From the NCBI RefSeq assembly GCF_000517105.1, contig NZ_KI912151.1, forward strand, positions 186,001-250,000: a stretch of DNA of 64,000 bases, read 5' to 3'. Positions 27,492 through 36,219 of the stretch are shown here, in pieces. The stretch is from Fischerella sp. PCC 9605. GTDB taxonomy: Bacteria; Cyanobacteriota; Cyanobacteriia; Cyanobacteriales; Nostocaceae. The position numbers and the translations under genes were made by a program. The notes under the pieces are model-generated. The model worked only from the letters and a program-made list of their open reading frames with translations, ran no database searches and was not told the origin of the DNA. Within the stretch, counting starts at the first letter, position 1, and the number at the start of each line of letters is the position of its first letter.

Positions 27492-28325
27492 ATGACAAAT
27501 TACACCCTTCAAGCCAGTCGAGAATGGTGGTCACAACGTTGGTTAGAATTATTAGATTCTTACCGTTTTAAAAAACGTTTGGAACGCGGTAGAAACTATG
27601 CGCGTCAAGGTAATGTTCTCAGCATTGAGTTTCAAGGTGCAAAGGTATTAGCAAGAGTCCAAGGTAGTGAATCAGAACCCTATAAAGTTTCCCTTTCCCT
27701 AGATTCATTTAGTGATGAAGAATGGGGTTATGTAGTGGAAACAATGTCCAAAAAAGCAATTTTCGCTGCCAAGCTGTTAGCAGGAGAAATGCCGCAAAAT
27801 ATAGAAGAAGTTTTCACTGCCAGTGGTCTTTCACTGTTTCCTTTTACCCTATCTGATGTTCACAGCAGATGTTCTTGCCCTGATAAAGCTAATCCTTGCA
27901 AACATATTGCAGCAGTTTATTATCAGTTAGGCGATCGCTTCAGTGAAGACCCTTTTGTACTATTTCAATTACGAGGACGTACCAAAGAGCAAATTATTAG
28001 CAATTTGCGGCAATTACGTAGTGCTAATGTTGAAATCAATGAAACTACAACACCAGAAGTTCAAGAGCCATCTTCTCAGAAACAATATTCTTTAAACATA
28101 GATTCTTTCTGGCAATATAATGAGCCGCTGGAGTCTTCCTTAGTGGTGATTGCACCATCAACTAGTGAGACAGTTTTAGATGTTTTGGGGTCAATTCCTC
28201 TCGCCAAAGAAGAAGAAAATCTAGCAAGCTTAACTGCTGCTGATGTGGTAATGAAGTATTTGGATACGGTTTACAAAGATGTGAGTCAAAAGGCTTTTTT
28301 AGCGGCGATGAACGTAGGAGGGTAA
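27492..28325 (+). CDS. SWIM zinc-finger protein, likely helicase partner
   Basis: A 277-residue protein. Residues about 125-145 form a SWIM zinc finger, CSCPDKANPCKHI (C-x-C-x6-C-x-H), a nucleic-acid or protein interaction module. The N-terminus (WWSQRWLELLDSYRFKKRLERGRNYARQG) is typical of the bacterial SWIM proteins encoded beside SNF2 helicases. The C-terminal 100 residues hold a conserved FWQYNEPLE segment. It starts at ATG 27492 after GAGG. Gene context strongly suggests it works with the upstream SNF2 translocase, although 485 bp of repeats now separate them. Confidence 0.88.
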   Translation: MTNYTLQASREWWSQRWLELLDSYRFKKRLERGRNYARQGNVLSIEFQGAKVLARVQGSESEPYKVSLSLDSFSDEEWGYVVETMSKKAIFAAKLLAGEMPQNIEEVFTASGLSLFPFTLSDVHSRCSCPDKANPCKHIAAVYYQLGDRFSEDPFVLFQLRGRTKEQIISNLRQLRSANVEINETTTPEVQEPSSQKQYSLNIDSFWQYNEPLESSLVVIAPSTSETVLDVLGSIPLAKEEENLASLTAADVVMKYLDTVYKDVSQKAFLAAMNVGG

Positions 28326-28337
28326 AGCCTGCGGCTA

Positions 28338-28420
28338 GGTTAAAGGGTAAAGGGGAAAGGGTAAAGGTGAAAGGATTAATAAAATCCCTTTGCCCCTTAA
28401 CCTTTTCCCTTTACCCCGAC
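28338..28420. repeat. Low-complexity inverted repeat after the SWIM gene
   Basis: GGTTAAAGGGTAAAGGGG-type left arm and CCCTTTGCCCCTTAACC/TTTCCCTTTACC right arm around TTAATAAAAT. It can form a long hairpin and may end the helicase-SWIM transcript. Confidence 0.65.
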
Positions 28421-28531
28421 GAAGGCTTACCCCTTCCCAACTTTTACCACCCCAGGCTTGTTCGGAATTATGAGTTATATTTGTTACATGTAGTTACATG
28501 CCATAACGGTAGAGCAATCCAGTCAAACACA

Positions 28532-28831
28532 ATGGAACTCCAGAGCAAAATTATTTCTGTAGAACTTAGTGATGGTACAAATATCAGAGTTGAAGCCGCA
28601 CTGATTGGCGATCGCAAAATCAGTTTTCAAACTCGACCTTTTCGCGAAGTAACCGCTGCTATTGAAATTTTTTCCAAGGATATTGCAGAAACAGTGCAAA
28701 AAATTAAGCCAGATAAGGCCAGTGTGAAGTTTGGTATAGATATTGCTCTTGAATCAGGAAAACTCACACCTTTACTCGTTAAAGACGCTAGTACAGCTAA
28801 TCTGGAAATCACTTTAGAATGGGGTAGCTAA
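28532..28831 (+). CDS. Trypco1-like (CU044_2847 family) protein
   Basis: A 99-residue protein beginning MELQSKIISVELSDGTNIRV. The pattern, an ELSDGTxIxVE strand, a central helix (FREVTAAIEIFSKDIAETVQ), then KASVKFGIDIALESGKL and a C-terminal EITLEWG strand, matches the trypsin-co-occurring domain 1 family, usually encoded beside trypsin-like proteases or effector modules in predicted bacterial conflict systems. No protease neighbours it now. Start is ATG 28532; upstream in-frame sequence is repeat. A headless restriction domain continues in the same frame right after its TAA. Confidence 0.7.
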   Translation: MELQSKIISVELSDGTNIRVEAALIGDRKISFQTRPFREVTAAIEIFSKDIAETVQKIKPDKASVKFGIDIALESGKLTPLLVKDASTANLEITLEWGS

Positions 28832-29437
28832 ACCCCTCTCGTTATTTCTCTCACCCACTTAGCGATCGCCCTTATTGAAAAGCGCCTCAAAGATGCATTT
28901 CCTGGTATTCAATATGAAGTCATCGGCACACCTAAAGACTTGGAGGGAGCTAAAGATTTAGCTAACCGGGACAAATATCAGTTTCAGTGGTGGGCTTGTT
29001 CTTTGATTAATGCCCAACCCTACCAAGGTAAAAAGAAAGGCGCTGACAGTGGTATTGATGGACAAATTTTCTTCACCGATACTGAGAAGGGTAAGTCAAC
29101 AATTAAGAAAATTATTGTGAGTGTCAAAGGTGGTGGAAATGTAGGAGCAGCTATGGTTCGTGACTTAGTAGGAACTATGCAACGCACTAAAGCAGAAATA
29201 GGATTATTCGTAACGTTAACTCCACCTACTAAGCCAATGGAAAAGGAAGCGGCGACCGCTGGCTTTTATAAAGCAGTAAATGGTCTAGAGTATCCCTGCA
29301 TCCAAATTTTGACGATTGAAGACTTGCTGACTGGACGCAAGCAACCCTCATATTACGATATGAGCATGGGAGAACTGACCTTTAAGAAAGCGCAGCGTGA
29401 GTATCGAGAAGTTGCTGAGCAAGGACGGTTGTTTTGA
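28832..29437 (+). pseudogene. Headless restriction endonuclease domain
   Basis: Immediately after the Trypco1-like TAA, the same frame stays open for about 200 codons and encodes IEKRLKDAFPGIQYEVIGTP ... GADSGIDGQIFF ... IIVSVKGG ... LFVTLTPPTKPMEKEA ... IQILTIEDLLTG. This is the restriction-endonuclease-like (Mrr-type) domain often fused to the C-terminus of DNA methyltransferases; catalytic GIDG and SVKGG are present. There is no ATG at its head; the only usable start is TTG 28940, inside the domain. I read it as the 3' remnant of a longer methyltransferase-nuclease gene. Readthrough of the TAA from the upstream gene is an alternative. Confidence 0.7.
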
Positions 29438-29540
29438 GTGGGTTGATGATCAACCCTTCGTTGCTGAAAATCCCGTGCGGTGGTCACAAGATCGGGAAAA
29501 TCCTGCCAATCAAGCCAAACAATACTGCGATCGCCTTTAA
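29432..29540 (+). pseudogene. Short C-terminal coding remnant
   Basis: One frame off the restriction remnant, the sequence reads about 34 codons, EWVDDQPFVAENPVRWSQDR then ENPANQAKQYCDRL, ending in TAA. It looks like the tail of a protein but has no start and no recognisable family. It supports the view that 28.4-29.6 kb is a decayed module. Confidence 0.35.
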
Positions 29541-29572
29541 ACTAAAAGTAATCTCATAGGAGCATTCCTGTC

Positions 29573-30289
29573 GTGAGTGAAGCAAAGGTTGCAGTAGTAG
29601 TTGGCGTAGGCCCGGGATTAGGTGCTAGCGTTGCCCATCGGTTTGCCCGTGAAGGATTTGCTGTCGGATTGATGGCGAGAAGTGCAGACAAGCTTGCCCA
29701 ATTTCAAAAAGATATTGAAACTTCTGGCGGAAAGGCGTTGGCTGTTGATTGTAATGTGAGCGACCCTGTATCTGTGAAAGCTGCTTTTGCTCAAGTACAA
29801 TCGCAACTAGGCGCACCAGAAGTTTTGGTTTACAATGCCGGAGCTTTTACAATGGCTGGTATTCTGGAACTGACGCCAGATCAGTTTGAAGCTAATTGGA
29901 AAGTAAACTGTTTTGGTGCATTTCTCGCGGCGCAACAGGTTCTACCAAAAATGGTGGAGAGAGGTCGCGGTACAATCCTGCTGACGGGTGCGACTGCTGG
30001 CACTAGAGGTTCAGCACGGTTTGCTGCTTTAGCTGTGGGTAAGTTTGGACTGAGGGCGCTGGCGCAGTCGCTGGCGAGGGAGTTTGGTTCCCAAGGCATT
30101 CATATTGCTCACATCATTATTGATGGCATGATCAATACTCCTAGAGTCCAAGCAATGGCACCATCACGGGAAGCACACACCCTGCTTTCACCAGAGGCTA
30201 TAGCTGAAACTTACTGGCAACTCTACAAGCAGGATGCAACCGCTTGGACTTTAGAACTTGATTTGCGACCAGCGGTGGAGAAATTTTAG
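29573..30289 (+). CDS. Short-chain dehydrogenase/reductase lacking the catalytic Tyr
   Basis: A 238-residue SDR. The NAD(P)-binding motif is VVGVGPGLGASVA, with NAG as VYNAGAF. In the active-site stretch ATAGTRGSARFAALAVGKFG, the conserved Lys is present but the position four before it, normally Tyr in YxxxK, is Leu, and the usual catalytic Ser is not evident. This places it in an atypical SDR subgroup (AVGKFGLRALAQS...) whose reaction is not known. Start is GTG 29573 after AGGAG. It converges with the AI-2E family gene across an STRR block. Confidence 0.85.
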   Translation: MSEAKVAVVVGVGPGLGASVAHRFAREGFAVGLMARSADKLAQFQKDIETSGGKALAVDCNVSDPVSVKAAFAQVQSQLGAPEVLVYNAGAFTMAGILELTPDQFEANWKVNCFGAFLAAQQVLPKMVERGRGTILLTGATAGTRGSARFAALAVGKFGLRALAQSLAREFGSQGIHIAHIIIDGMINTPRVQAMAPSREAHTLLSPEAIAETYWQLYKQDATAWTLELDLRPAVEKF

Positions 30290-30296
30290 AGAATTG

Positions 30297-30394
30297 TTAG
30301 TAGTTGGTAGTTGGTAGTTGGTAGTTGGTAGTTGGTAGTTGGTAGTTGGTGGTTGTTCCAAACAACAAACAACAAACAACAAACAACAAACAAC
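30297..30394. repeat. STRR heptamer block between convergent genes
   Basis: About seven copies of TTGGTAG followed by (CAAACAA)n after a short GGTTGTTCC turn. The two arrays are partly complementary, so the block can fold back. It separates the convergent SDR and AI-2E family genes. Confidence 0.85.
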
Positions 30395-30459
30395 TAATCA
30401 TCATCAATACTGGTCTGTTCGTCAGGATTTTTGATAATTTTCGCGGTTAAACCTTGCGT

Positions 30460-31545
30460 TTATGACCCAGATTCGTCTTTTAAATTATCAGAAATAATGA
30501 CAAACTCTGTTTCTTTTTGAGACTGACTACCCCATTGATCCAAAACATCTTTAACTAAAACTTCTTCAATCCAAATTTTAGCGACAACAGTTAGGGGTAG
30601 GGCGAGAAACAAGCCTAAAAAGCCAAAGAAACTGACAAAAAATAACTGGCAAATTAATGTCACGGCTGGTAGCAGTGATACTTGATGCGCCATCACTATG
30701 GGAGTGATGAAATTGCTCTCTGCTTGCTGAATGATAAAGTAGATACCCAATACACCAAGGGATTTCCAAGGATTATCCAAAAGTGCGATCGCCATTGCGG
30801 GAATGACACTGAGTGTCGGGCCTAGATTGGGAATTAAGTTCAAAAATCCTGCTAAAACTCCTAAAGCCAGCGCAGCACGAACGCGCAAAGCTGTTAAGCC
30901 AATCACGCTCATCATTGCAACTACGCACATAGCTATGAAAGCGCCTGTGATCCATCCCTCCAAGGAAACTTCACATTTATCCAAAATTCCATCTACCCGC
31001 CGCCGATAAAAAGAGGGAAACATCCGCACGAATAGCCTGCGATAAGCCTGCGGATCGGCTAAGAACATCCCTGTTAAAACTAGCACTAGCAATGTTTTCA
31101 GAACTACTTCCAAAGAGCCGGAAACAAAGGCGAAGGAACTGCCTACAACACGATTGATAAACGGCTGTGCTTGTTGGGTCAAGCTATTAATATCAGGAAT
31201 ATAGGGAGTGATCTGACTGGGAAGGGCTGCTCTCAGTTGGTAAAGCCAAGCATTAAAGCGCTCTATGCCTTGAGGAACCCGATAAGTGAGTTCTTGAAAC
31301 TGAACAGCAAAAGGCGGCACGATCAACCAGAAAAAACCGACTATACCAGCTATAAAGATGCTTACTGACAGGGTTACAGCGAATCCACGCCTCATTCCCG
31401 AACGTTGAAATCTTCGAGCGAGTCGATTTAAGGTAGTTGCTAATACGATTGCGGCAAAGATAAGTAATAGTACTTCCTTAATTTGCCATAAAATATACAG
31501 AGAAACAAGTAGGGCAATTAACCCCATCCATTGACCTAGATTCAC
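30460..31545 (-). CDS. AI-2E/PerM family membrane transporter
   Basis: A 361-residue AI-2E family (UPF0118/PerM) protein with about eight transmembrane helices: pairs at the N-terminus (residues 8-42 and 57-80), a periplasm- or cytoplasm-facing middle (85-145), and the C-terminal bundle with GFLNLIPNLGPTLSVIPAMAIAL and the family signature FFGFLGLFLALPLTVVAKI. Members export autoinducer-2 or act as Na+/H+ or solute transporters; the substrate here is unknown. ATG 31545. An STRR block lies downstream. Confidence 0.9.
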   Translation of the reverse strand: MNLGQWMGLIALLVSLYILWQIKEVLLLIFAAIVLATTLNRLARRFQRSGMRRGFAVTLSVSIFIAGIVGFFWLIVPPFAVQFQELTYRVPQGIERFNAWLYQLRAALPSQITPYIPDINSLTQQAQPFINRVVGSSFAFVSGSLEVVLKTLLVLVLTGMFLADPQAYRRLFVRMFPSFYRRRVDGILDKCEVSLEGWITGAFIAMCVVAMMSVIGLTALRVRAALALGVLAGFLNLIPNLGPTLSVIPAMAIALLDNPWKSLGVLGIYFIIQQAESNFITPIVMAHQVSLLPAVTLICQLFFVSFFGFLGLFLALPLTVVAKIWIEEVLVKDVLDQWGSQSQKETEFVIISDNLKDESGS

Positions 31546-31635
31546 TCTCTAACTCCTGGCAGTTAAGAAATTACTGTCTATTTGAGATGCGGCTAGGCTA
31601 GTTGATTCTAGCAAGTTTTGCCTAATGAGTGTCAG

Positions 31636-31827
31636 TTAACTTTGCTTCTGTGCTTGGAATCGCCACAACAAGGCGATCGCCATTAGCACTGTTGGCAACA
31701 AGACTAGAATCAAGGCATTTGTTGCCGTTGCAGGAATAGGGAGAAAAATACCTGCATATTTAATCAAGACTGAAATGACAGCAGAGAGTAAAAATACTTT
31801 CAAAACAAATCCAATTTGACTTTCCAT
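31636..31827 (-). CDS. Small two-helix membrane protein
   Basis: Start ATG 31827 gives 63 residues (MESQIGFVLKVFLLSAVISV...). Two hydrophobic helices span roughly residues 5-25 and 32-53, with a basic tail (RFQAQKQS). A longer frame from 31887 exists but its N-terminus overlaps the divergent promoter. I do not recognise it; many cyanobacteria have comparable short hypothetical proteins. It lies about 90 bp upstream of the AI-2E gene on the same strand. Confidence 0.6.
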   Translation of the reverse strand: MESQIGFVLKVFLLSAVISVLIKYAGIFLPIPATATNALILVLLPTVLMAIALLWRFQAQKQS

Positions 31828-31943
31828 ATTCAAAGTACGGCTATTCACCTTTTTATGGGGGGTTGATACGAAAGCGGATTGTAACATCTAATTTTTACAA
31901 TAAATTCAAGCAGAAAAAAGCTAACTCCTGCTTGCACACCCCT

Positions 31944-32612
31944 ATGATCTACTTGCCAGTTTCACTGCTGCTATTTCTGCTGTTGTTACTGCTAGTGCCC
32001 TTTCTCTGGTTTATTCTGGCAGTAGACGTAGTCAAAATCGCAGTAGCAAAATTGGGATTTTCTCCTAGTATTGCCTTTATATTATTGACGCTGGTGATTT
32101 TAGGCAGCACTATCAACATCCCTTTGTACCGTACCCAATCTACAGTTGCTGTTGCAGATAACTTTGTCGATCTGTGGTTAAAGGAGTTTTGGGGCATTCC
32201 CCTCAGAAAAGTACAACGTTCGACTGTGGTAGCTCTCAATGTTGGCGGTGGCTTAATTCCCGTATTGCTAGCATTGTATCAATTTACGCAAGGAAATGCC
32301 CTAGCTATTTTGTTAGTGACTGCGATCGTCACAGCCGTTAGCTACTATGCATCGCGGGTAGTGCCAGGAATAGGTATCCAGATGAATCCATTACTAGCTC
32401 CCCTAACAGCTGCTGTGTCTGCCATGTTAATAGCTCCTGTCCATGCTGCTCCTGTGGCTTTTGCTGGTGGTATCCTAGGAACCTTGATTGGTGCAGATTT
32501 ATTGCACTTGAAGGACATTATAGCCAAGAGTTCAGGAGTTCTGAGTATCGGAGGCGCTGGCGTGTTTGATGGTATTGCTTTGTGCGGTTTATTTGCGCTG
32601 TTATTGAGTTGA
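31944..32612 (+). CDS. DUF1614 membrane protein
   Basis: A 222-residue membrane protein starting at ATG 31944 (MIYLPVSLLLFLLLLLLVP). It has six to seven hydrophobic helices; conserved features are NIPLYR, NVGGGLIPVLLALY, NPLLAPLTAAV and GADLLHL followed by IGGAGVFDGI, as in the DUF1614 family of archaeal and cyanobacterial proteins. Function unknown; the Gly/Asp-rich C-terminus may be a transport or binding site. It reads towards ftsH, separated by a palindrome and STRR sequence. Confidence 0.85.
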   Translation: MIYLPVSLLLFLLLLLLVPFLWFILAVDVVKIAVAKLGFSPSIAFILLTLVILGSTINIPLYRTQSTVAVADNFVDLWLKEFWGIPLRKVQRSTVVALNVGGGLIPVLLALYQFTQGNALAILLVTAIVTAVSYYASRVVPGIGIQMNPLLAPLTAAVSAMLIAPVHAAPVAFAGGILGTLIGADLLHLKDIIAKSSGVLSIGGAGVFDGIALCGLFALLLS

Positions 32613-32626
32613 TAGTGGTTAGTAGT

Positions 32627-32656
32627 TGTAGAGACGTGCCATGGCACGTCTCTACA
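32627..32656. repeat. 30-bp perfect palindrome (GAGACG family)
   Basis: TGTAGAGACGTGCCA followed by its exact reverse complement, 14 bp after the DUF1614 stop. Same arms as the GNAT-disrupting copy; the centre differs (TGCCATGGCA instead of CAAAATTTTG). Confidence 0.9.
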
Positions 32657-32738
32657 TTGGTTAGTAGTTAGTGGTTAGTGGTTAGTGGTTAATTTTTAAT
32701 ACTAATAACTACTATCTACTATCTACTAACTACTAACA
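32657..32738. repeat. STRR heptamers upstream of ftsH
   Basis: GGTTAGT/AGTTAGT-type heptamers, then the complementary CTACTAT/CTAACTA heptamers around TTTTTAATA. The inverted arrangement can fold into a hairpin between DUF1614 and ftsH. Confidence 0.75.
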
Positions 32739-32783
32739 AATGACAAAAAAGCTTTTCAATGTAATCGGAGACTAAAATTAAAA

Positions 32784-34721
32784 ATGCCTGTAGAAACTAA
32801 TAACAAGAACCCAATTAAACCCCCAAGGATGCGCCAATTCGGCGGCAGCTTACTAATTCTTTTCACTCTGCTGTTACTCCTTAACTTTATCGTTCCCAGC
32901 TTTTTTGGCCCCAGACTGCCGCAAGTCCCCTACAGTGAGTTTGTTGCTCAGGTAGAAGCGGGTAAAGTAGATCGGGCGGTTGTGGGTAGCGATCGCATTC
33001 AATATTCGATCAAAACTCAAACCCCCGATGGCAAAACCGTCGAACAGGTTTTCCAGACAACACCAATCGCTGTTGACCTGGATTTACCTAAAATTCTCCG
33101 CGACCATAATGTCGAATTTGCTGCACCACCACCAAGCCAAAATGGCTGGATTGGCACTATCCTCAGCTGGGTTGTACCACCGTTAATTTTCTTTGGTATC
33201 TGGGGCTTTTTACTCAGCCGTCAGGGAGGTGGCCCTGCTGCATTAACAGTGGGTAAAAGCAAAGCTCGCATCTACTCTGAAGGTAACACTGGTGTCAAAT
33301 TTACTGATGTTGCTGGTGTAGATGAAGCGAAAGCCGAATTGGAAGAAATCGTAGACTTCCTGAAAAATGCTGGTAAATACACCCGCTTGGGCGCGAAAAT
33401 CCCCAAAGGTGTGCTGTTGGTGGGGCCTCCAGGAACAGGTAAAACACTCTTAGCAAAAGCGATCGCTGGCGAAGCTGGTGTTCCTTTCTTCAGCATCTCC
33501 GGTTCGGAGTTCATCGAACTGTTCGTGGGTGTAGGTGCGGCCAGGGTGCGCGACTTGTTTGAACAAGCTAAACAACAAGCGCCCTGTATCGTATTCATCG
33601 ATGAATTAGATGCACTGGGTAAGTCTCGTGCTGCTGGTGGCCCGATTATGGGTGGTAACGATGAGCGCGAACAAACCCTTAACCAGTTATTAAGCGAAAT
33701 GGATGGCTTTGATGCCAACACAGGCGTAATTATCATTGCCGCTACCAACCGTCCAGAAGTACTTGACCCAGCTTTGCGCCGTCCCGGACGCTTTGACCGT
33801 CAAGTTGTTGTGGATCGTCCTGATAAAATTGGTCGGGAAGCAATTCTGAAAGTTCATGCCCGTAACGTCAAATTAGCTAATGATGTAGATTTGGGCATCA
33901 TCGCCGGTAGAACTCCTGGTTTTGCGGGTGCAGACTTGGCTAACCTAGTTAACGAAGCTGCATTGCTAGCTGCGCGGCAAAATCGGCAAGCGGTAACAAT
34001 GGCAGATTTCAACGAAGCCATTGAGCGTGTTGTTGCTGGTTTAGAAAAACGCTCTCGCGTTCTCAATGAAACCGAGAAGAAGACTGTAGCTTATCACGAA
34101 GTTGGTCATGCGATCGTCGGTGCTTTGATGCCCGGAGCTGGTAAAGTCGAGAAAATCTCCGTTGTACCTCGGGGTGTCGGTGCTTTGGGTTACACAATTC
34201 AAATGCCCGAAGAAGACCGCTTCTTGATGATTGAAGACGAAATTCGCGGTCGCATTGCTATCTTATTGGGCGGACGTTCCGCAGAAGAAATCGTCTTTGG
34301 TAAAGTTTCTACTGGTGCTAGTGACGACATCCAGAAAGCAACTGACTTGGCAGAACGCTATGTCACCCTCTACGGTATGAGTGATAAACTCGGCCCTGTA
34401 GCATTTGAGAAGATTCAACAGCAGTTTCTTGAAGGTTACGGCAACCCGCGTCGATCCATCAGCCCGCAAGTAGCTGAGGAAATTGACCGCGAGGTGAAGC
34501 AGATAGTAGATAATGCCCATCACATTGCCTTGACTATTCTGCACGAAAATCGCGATTTGTTAGAGGAAACCGCACAAGAACTGTTGCAAAAAGAAATTCT
34601 CGAAGGCGCAGAACTACGCGAGAAAATCAACCAAGCCAAAGCACCAGCTGAGTTGGAAGAATGGTTGCGAACGGGCAAGATATCAGAAGATCGGCCCTTG
34701 ATGCAAACATTGCTGGTGTAA
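32784..34721 (+). CDS. ftsH: ATP-dependent zinc metalloprotease FtsH
   Basis: A 645-residue thylakoid or plasma membrane AAA protease that degrades damaged membrane proteins; cyanobacterial forms clear photodamaged D1 in PSII repair. Two N-terminal helices (residues 21-40 and about 120-140) flank a lumenal domain. The AAA module has [19 protein letters not shown] and the second-region-of-homology [20 protein letters not shown]; the pore region [11 protein letters not shown] follows the sensor layout. The protease has HEVGH at residues 438-442. Start ATG 32784. A HIP1-based terminator follows. Cyanobacteria carry about four FtsH; I cannot say which one this is. Confidence 0.97.
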   Translation: MPVETNNKNPIKPPRMRQFGGSLLILFTLLLLLNFIVPSFFGPRLPQVPYSEFVAQVEAGKVDRAVVGSDRIQYSIKTQTPDGKTVEQVFQTTPIAVDLDLPKILRDHNVEFAAPPPSQNGWIGTILSWVVPPLIFFGIWGFLLSRQGGGPAALTVGKSKARIYSEGNTGVKFTDVAGVDEAKAELEEIVDFLKNAGKYTRLGAKIPKGVLLVGPPGTGKTLLAKAIAGEAGVPFFSISGSEFIELFVGVGAARVRDLFEQAKQQAPCIVFIDELDALGKSRAAGGPIMGGNDEREQTLNQLLSEMDGFDANTGVIIIAATNRPEVLDPALRRPGRFDRQVVVDRPDKIGREAILKVHARNVKLANDVDLGIIAGRTPGFAGADLANLVNEAALLAARQNRQAVTMADFNEAIERVVAGLEKRSRVLNETEKKTVAYHEVGHAIVGALMPGAGKVEKISVVPRGVGALGYTIQMPEEDRFLMIEDEIRGRIAILLGGRSAEEIVFGKVSTGASDDIQKATDLAERYVTLYGMSDKLGPVAFEKIQQQFLEGYGNPRRSISPQVAEEIDREVKQIVDNAHHIALTILHENRDLLEETAQELLQKEILEGAELREKINQAKAPAELEEWLRTGKISEDRPLMQTLLV

Positions 34722-34752
34722 GGATTTGAGATTGAATTCAATCTTGAATAGA

Positions 34753-34794
34753 AAAAGCGATCGCACTTTTACAAACAGAGGCGATCGCTTTTTT
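34753..34794 (+). terminator. Terminator whose stem is a pair of HIP1 octamers
   Basis: AAAAGCGATCGC at 34753-34764 pairs with GCGATCGCTTTTTT at 34781-34794 across a 16-nt loop, giving a 12-bp stem with a T6 tail, 31 bp after the ftsH stop. Confidence 0.8.
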
Positions 34795-34867
34795 AATTGC
34801 AAGTTTTTCGGAACACTAAAACCAATATGTGAAGCTATACCCTGGCGATAGCAACCGTGGTGCTTCT

Positions 34868-35314
34868 ATGACTATTCTGCAAAAAAGTTTAAATAGCCTA
34901 ATTCTCACAAGTTTACTTTTTATCAGTCCTGCCGATACAAACACTATTGTTCGCACCCAATCGTCCCCAGCATCCACTTCTTACTCAAGCCAAAGAACTC
35001 TTACCAAAGATGAGTTGTACTTTGGTTTATCCAAACCTGGAGGGAAGACGGTTTCTGAGGTTGAGTGGCAACTATTTTTGAATCGTGTGATTACACCCCG
35101 CTTTCAAGATGGACTAACTGTGATGGATGGCTACGGGCAGTATCTCAACCGAAATGGCAAACTCACCAGGGAAAAGACTAAACTAGTCATTCTGATTTAC
35201 GAAAATAGCCCAACTAAAAATTCTCAAATTGAAGAGGTGATCGCAAGTTATAAGCAAAAATTTCAGCAAGAATCTGTTTTGCGAGTAACTAGCAGTGTCA
35301 AATTATCTTTTTGA
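34868..35314 (+). CDS. DUF3574 family protein, probably exported
   Basis: A 148-residue protein starting at ATG 34868 (MTILQKSLNSLILTSLLFI), a hydrophobic signal-like N-terminus. The body matches DUF3574: DELYFGLSKPGG, VSEVEWQLFLNRVITPRF, DGLTVMDGYGQYL and TKLVILIYEN. Function unknown. A GTG at 34829 would add 13 polar residues in front of the hydrophobic segment and is less likely. Confidence 0.82.
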   Translation: MTILQKSLNSLILTSLLFISPADTNTIVRTQSSPASTSYSSQRTLTKDELYFGLSKPGGKTVSEVEWQLFLNRVITPRFQDGLTVMDGYGQYLNRNGKLTREKTKLVILIYENSPTKNSQIEEVIASYKQKFQQESVLRVTSSVKLSF

Positions 35315-35472
35315 AGTTTTTTGTTGGTTTTTGGTGGTTAGTTATTTACTACAGTTAAATTCGGCGATCGCTCGCATCACCAGAGATTTTACGAGTGTGA
35401 TGCGTAAAGCCCCCGTGCATAATTAAAATCAGCACATAATTACATAAAATCAACTCCCACAGAAACTCACCT

Positions 35473-36219
35473 ATGCCCCAAGAGATTGCTGTCGAATTTC
35501 GCAATGTCACCTTTAGCCGCAACCATCGCCCATTGGTATCAAATCTTAATTTCAGCATTAGTCGGGGAGAAGCGCTAGTATTACTTGGACGCAGTGGTAG
35601 CGGTAAAACCACGACTATGAAATTAATTAACCGTCTATTCACACCTACCCAAGGCGAAGTTTTATTTAATGACACCCCTACAACCGCATGGGATGAAATT
35701 AAACTGCGGCGCAAGATTGGTTATGTCATTCAAGAAACTGGTTTATTTCCCCATTTCACTGTTGAACGCAATGTGGGTTTAGTCCCTAATTTAGAAGGTT
35801 GGAAACCCAAACAAATTAAAAGCCGCGTTCATGAACTGTTGCAGTTAGTGGGATTAGAACCACAAAAATTTGCTCAAAGATATCCCCACGAACTTTCAGG
35901 AGGGCAAAGACAACGAGTTGGTGTAGCAAGGGCACTCGCAGCCGATCCACCTGTATTATTAATGGATGAACCCTTTGGCGCACTCGATCCGATTACGCGG
36001 TTAGAACTGCAACAAGAATTTAAACGCTTACAACAGGAGTTGGGTAAGACAGTTGTTTTTGTCACTCATGATATCCAAGAAGCGTTTGTTTTGGCATCGA
36101 GAATTGGTTTAATGCATGAGGGAGAATTAGTAGTGTTGGAAACGCCGAAAGAATTTGTGCGATCGCAACATCCAGAAGCCCTGGCCTTTCTGCAATGTTT
36201 GAAATCTTTTACCCTATGA
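35473..36219 (+). CDS. Osmoprotectant ABC transporter ATP-binding protein (OpuCA/YehX type)
   Basis: A 248-residue ABC ATPase: Walker A GRSGSGKTT, Q-loop YVIQETGLFPHFTV (typical of the glycine betaine/osmoprotectant group), signature LSGGQRQRVGVARALA, Walker B LLMDEPFGALD, and His switch VTHD. It lacks the CBS pair found at the C-terminus of many OpuCA proteins, so osmotic sensing through CBS is absent. It is the first gene of a set with a permease (4-bp ATGA overlap) and a lipoprotein, all importing a quaternary amine osmoprotectant or similar solute. Confidence 0.9.
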   Translation: MPQEIAVEFRNVTFSRNHRPLVSNLNFSISRGEALVLLGRSGSGKTTTMKLINRLFTPTQGEVLFNDTPTTAWDEIKLRRKIGYVIQETGLFPHFTVERNVGLVPNLEGWKPKQIKSRVHELLQLVGLEPQKFAQRYPHELSGGQRQRVGVARALAADPPVLLMDEPFGALDPITRLELQQEFKRLQQELGKTVVFVTHDIQEAFVLASRIGLMHEGELVVLETPKEFVRSQHPEALAFLQCLKSFTL

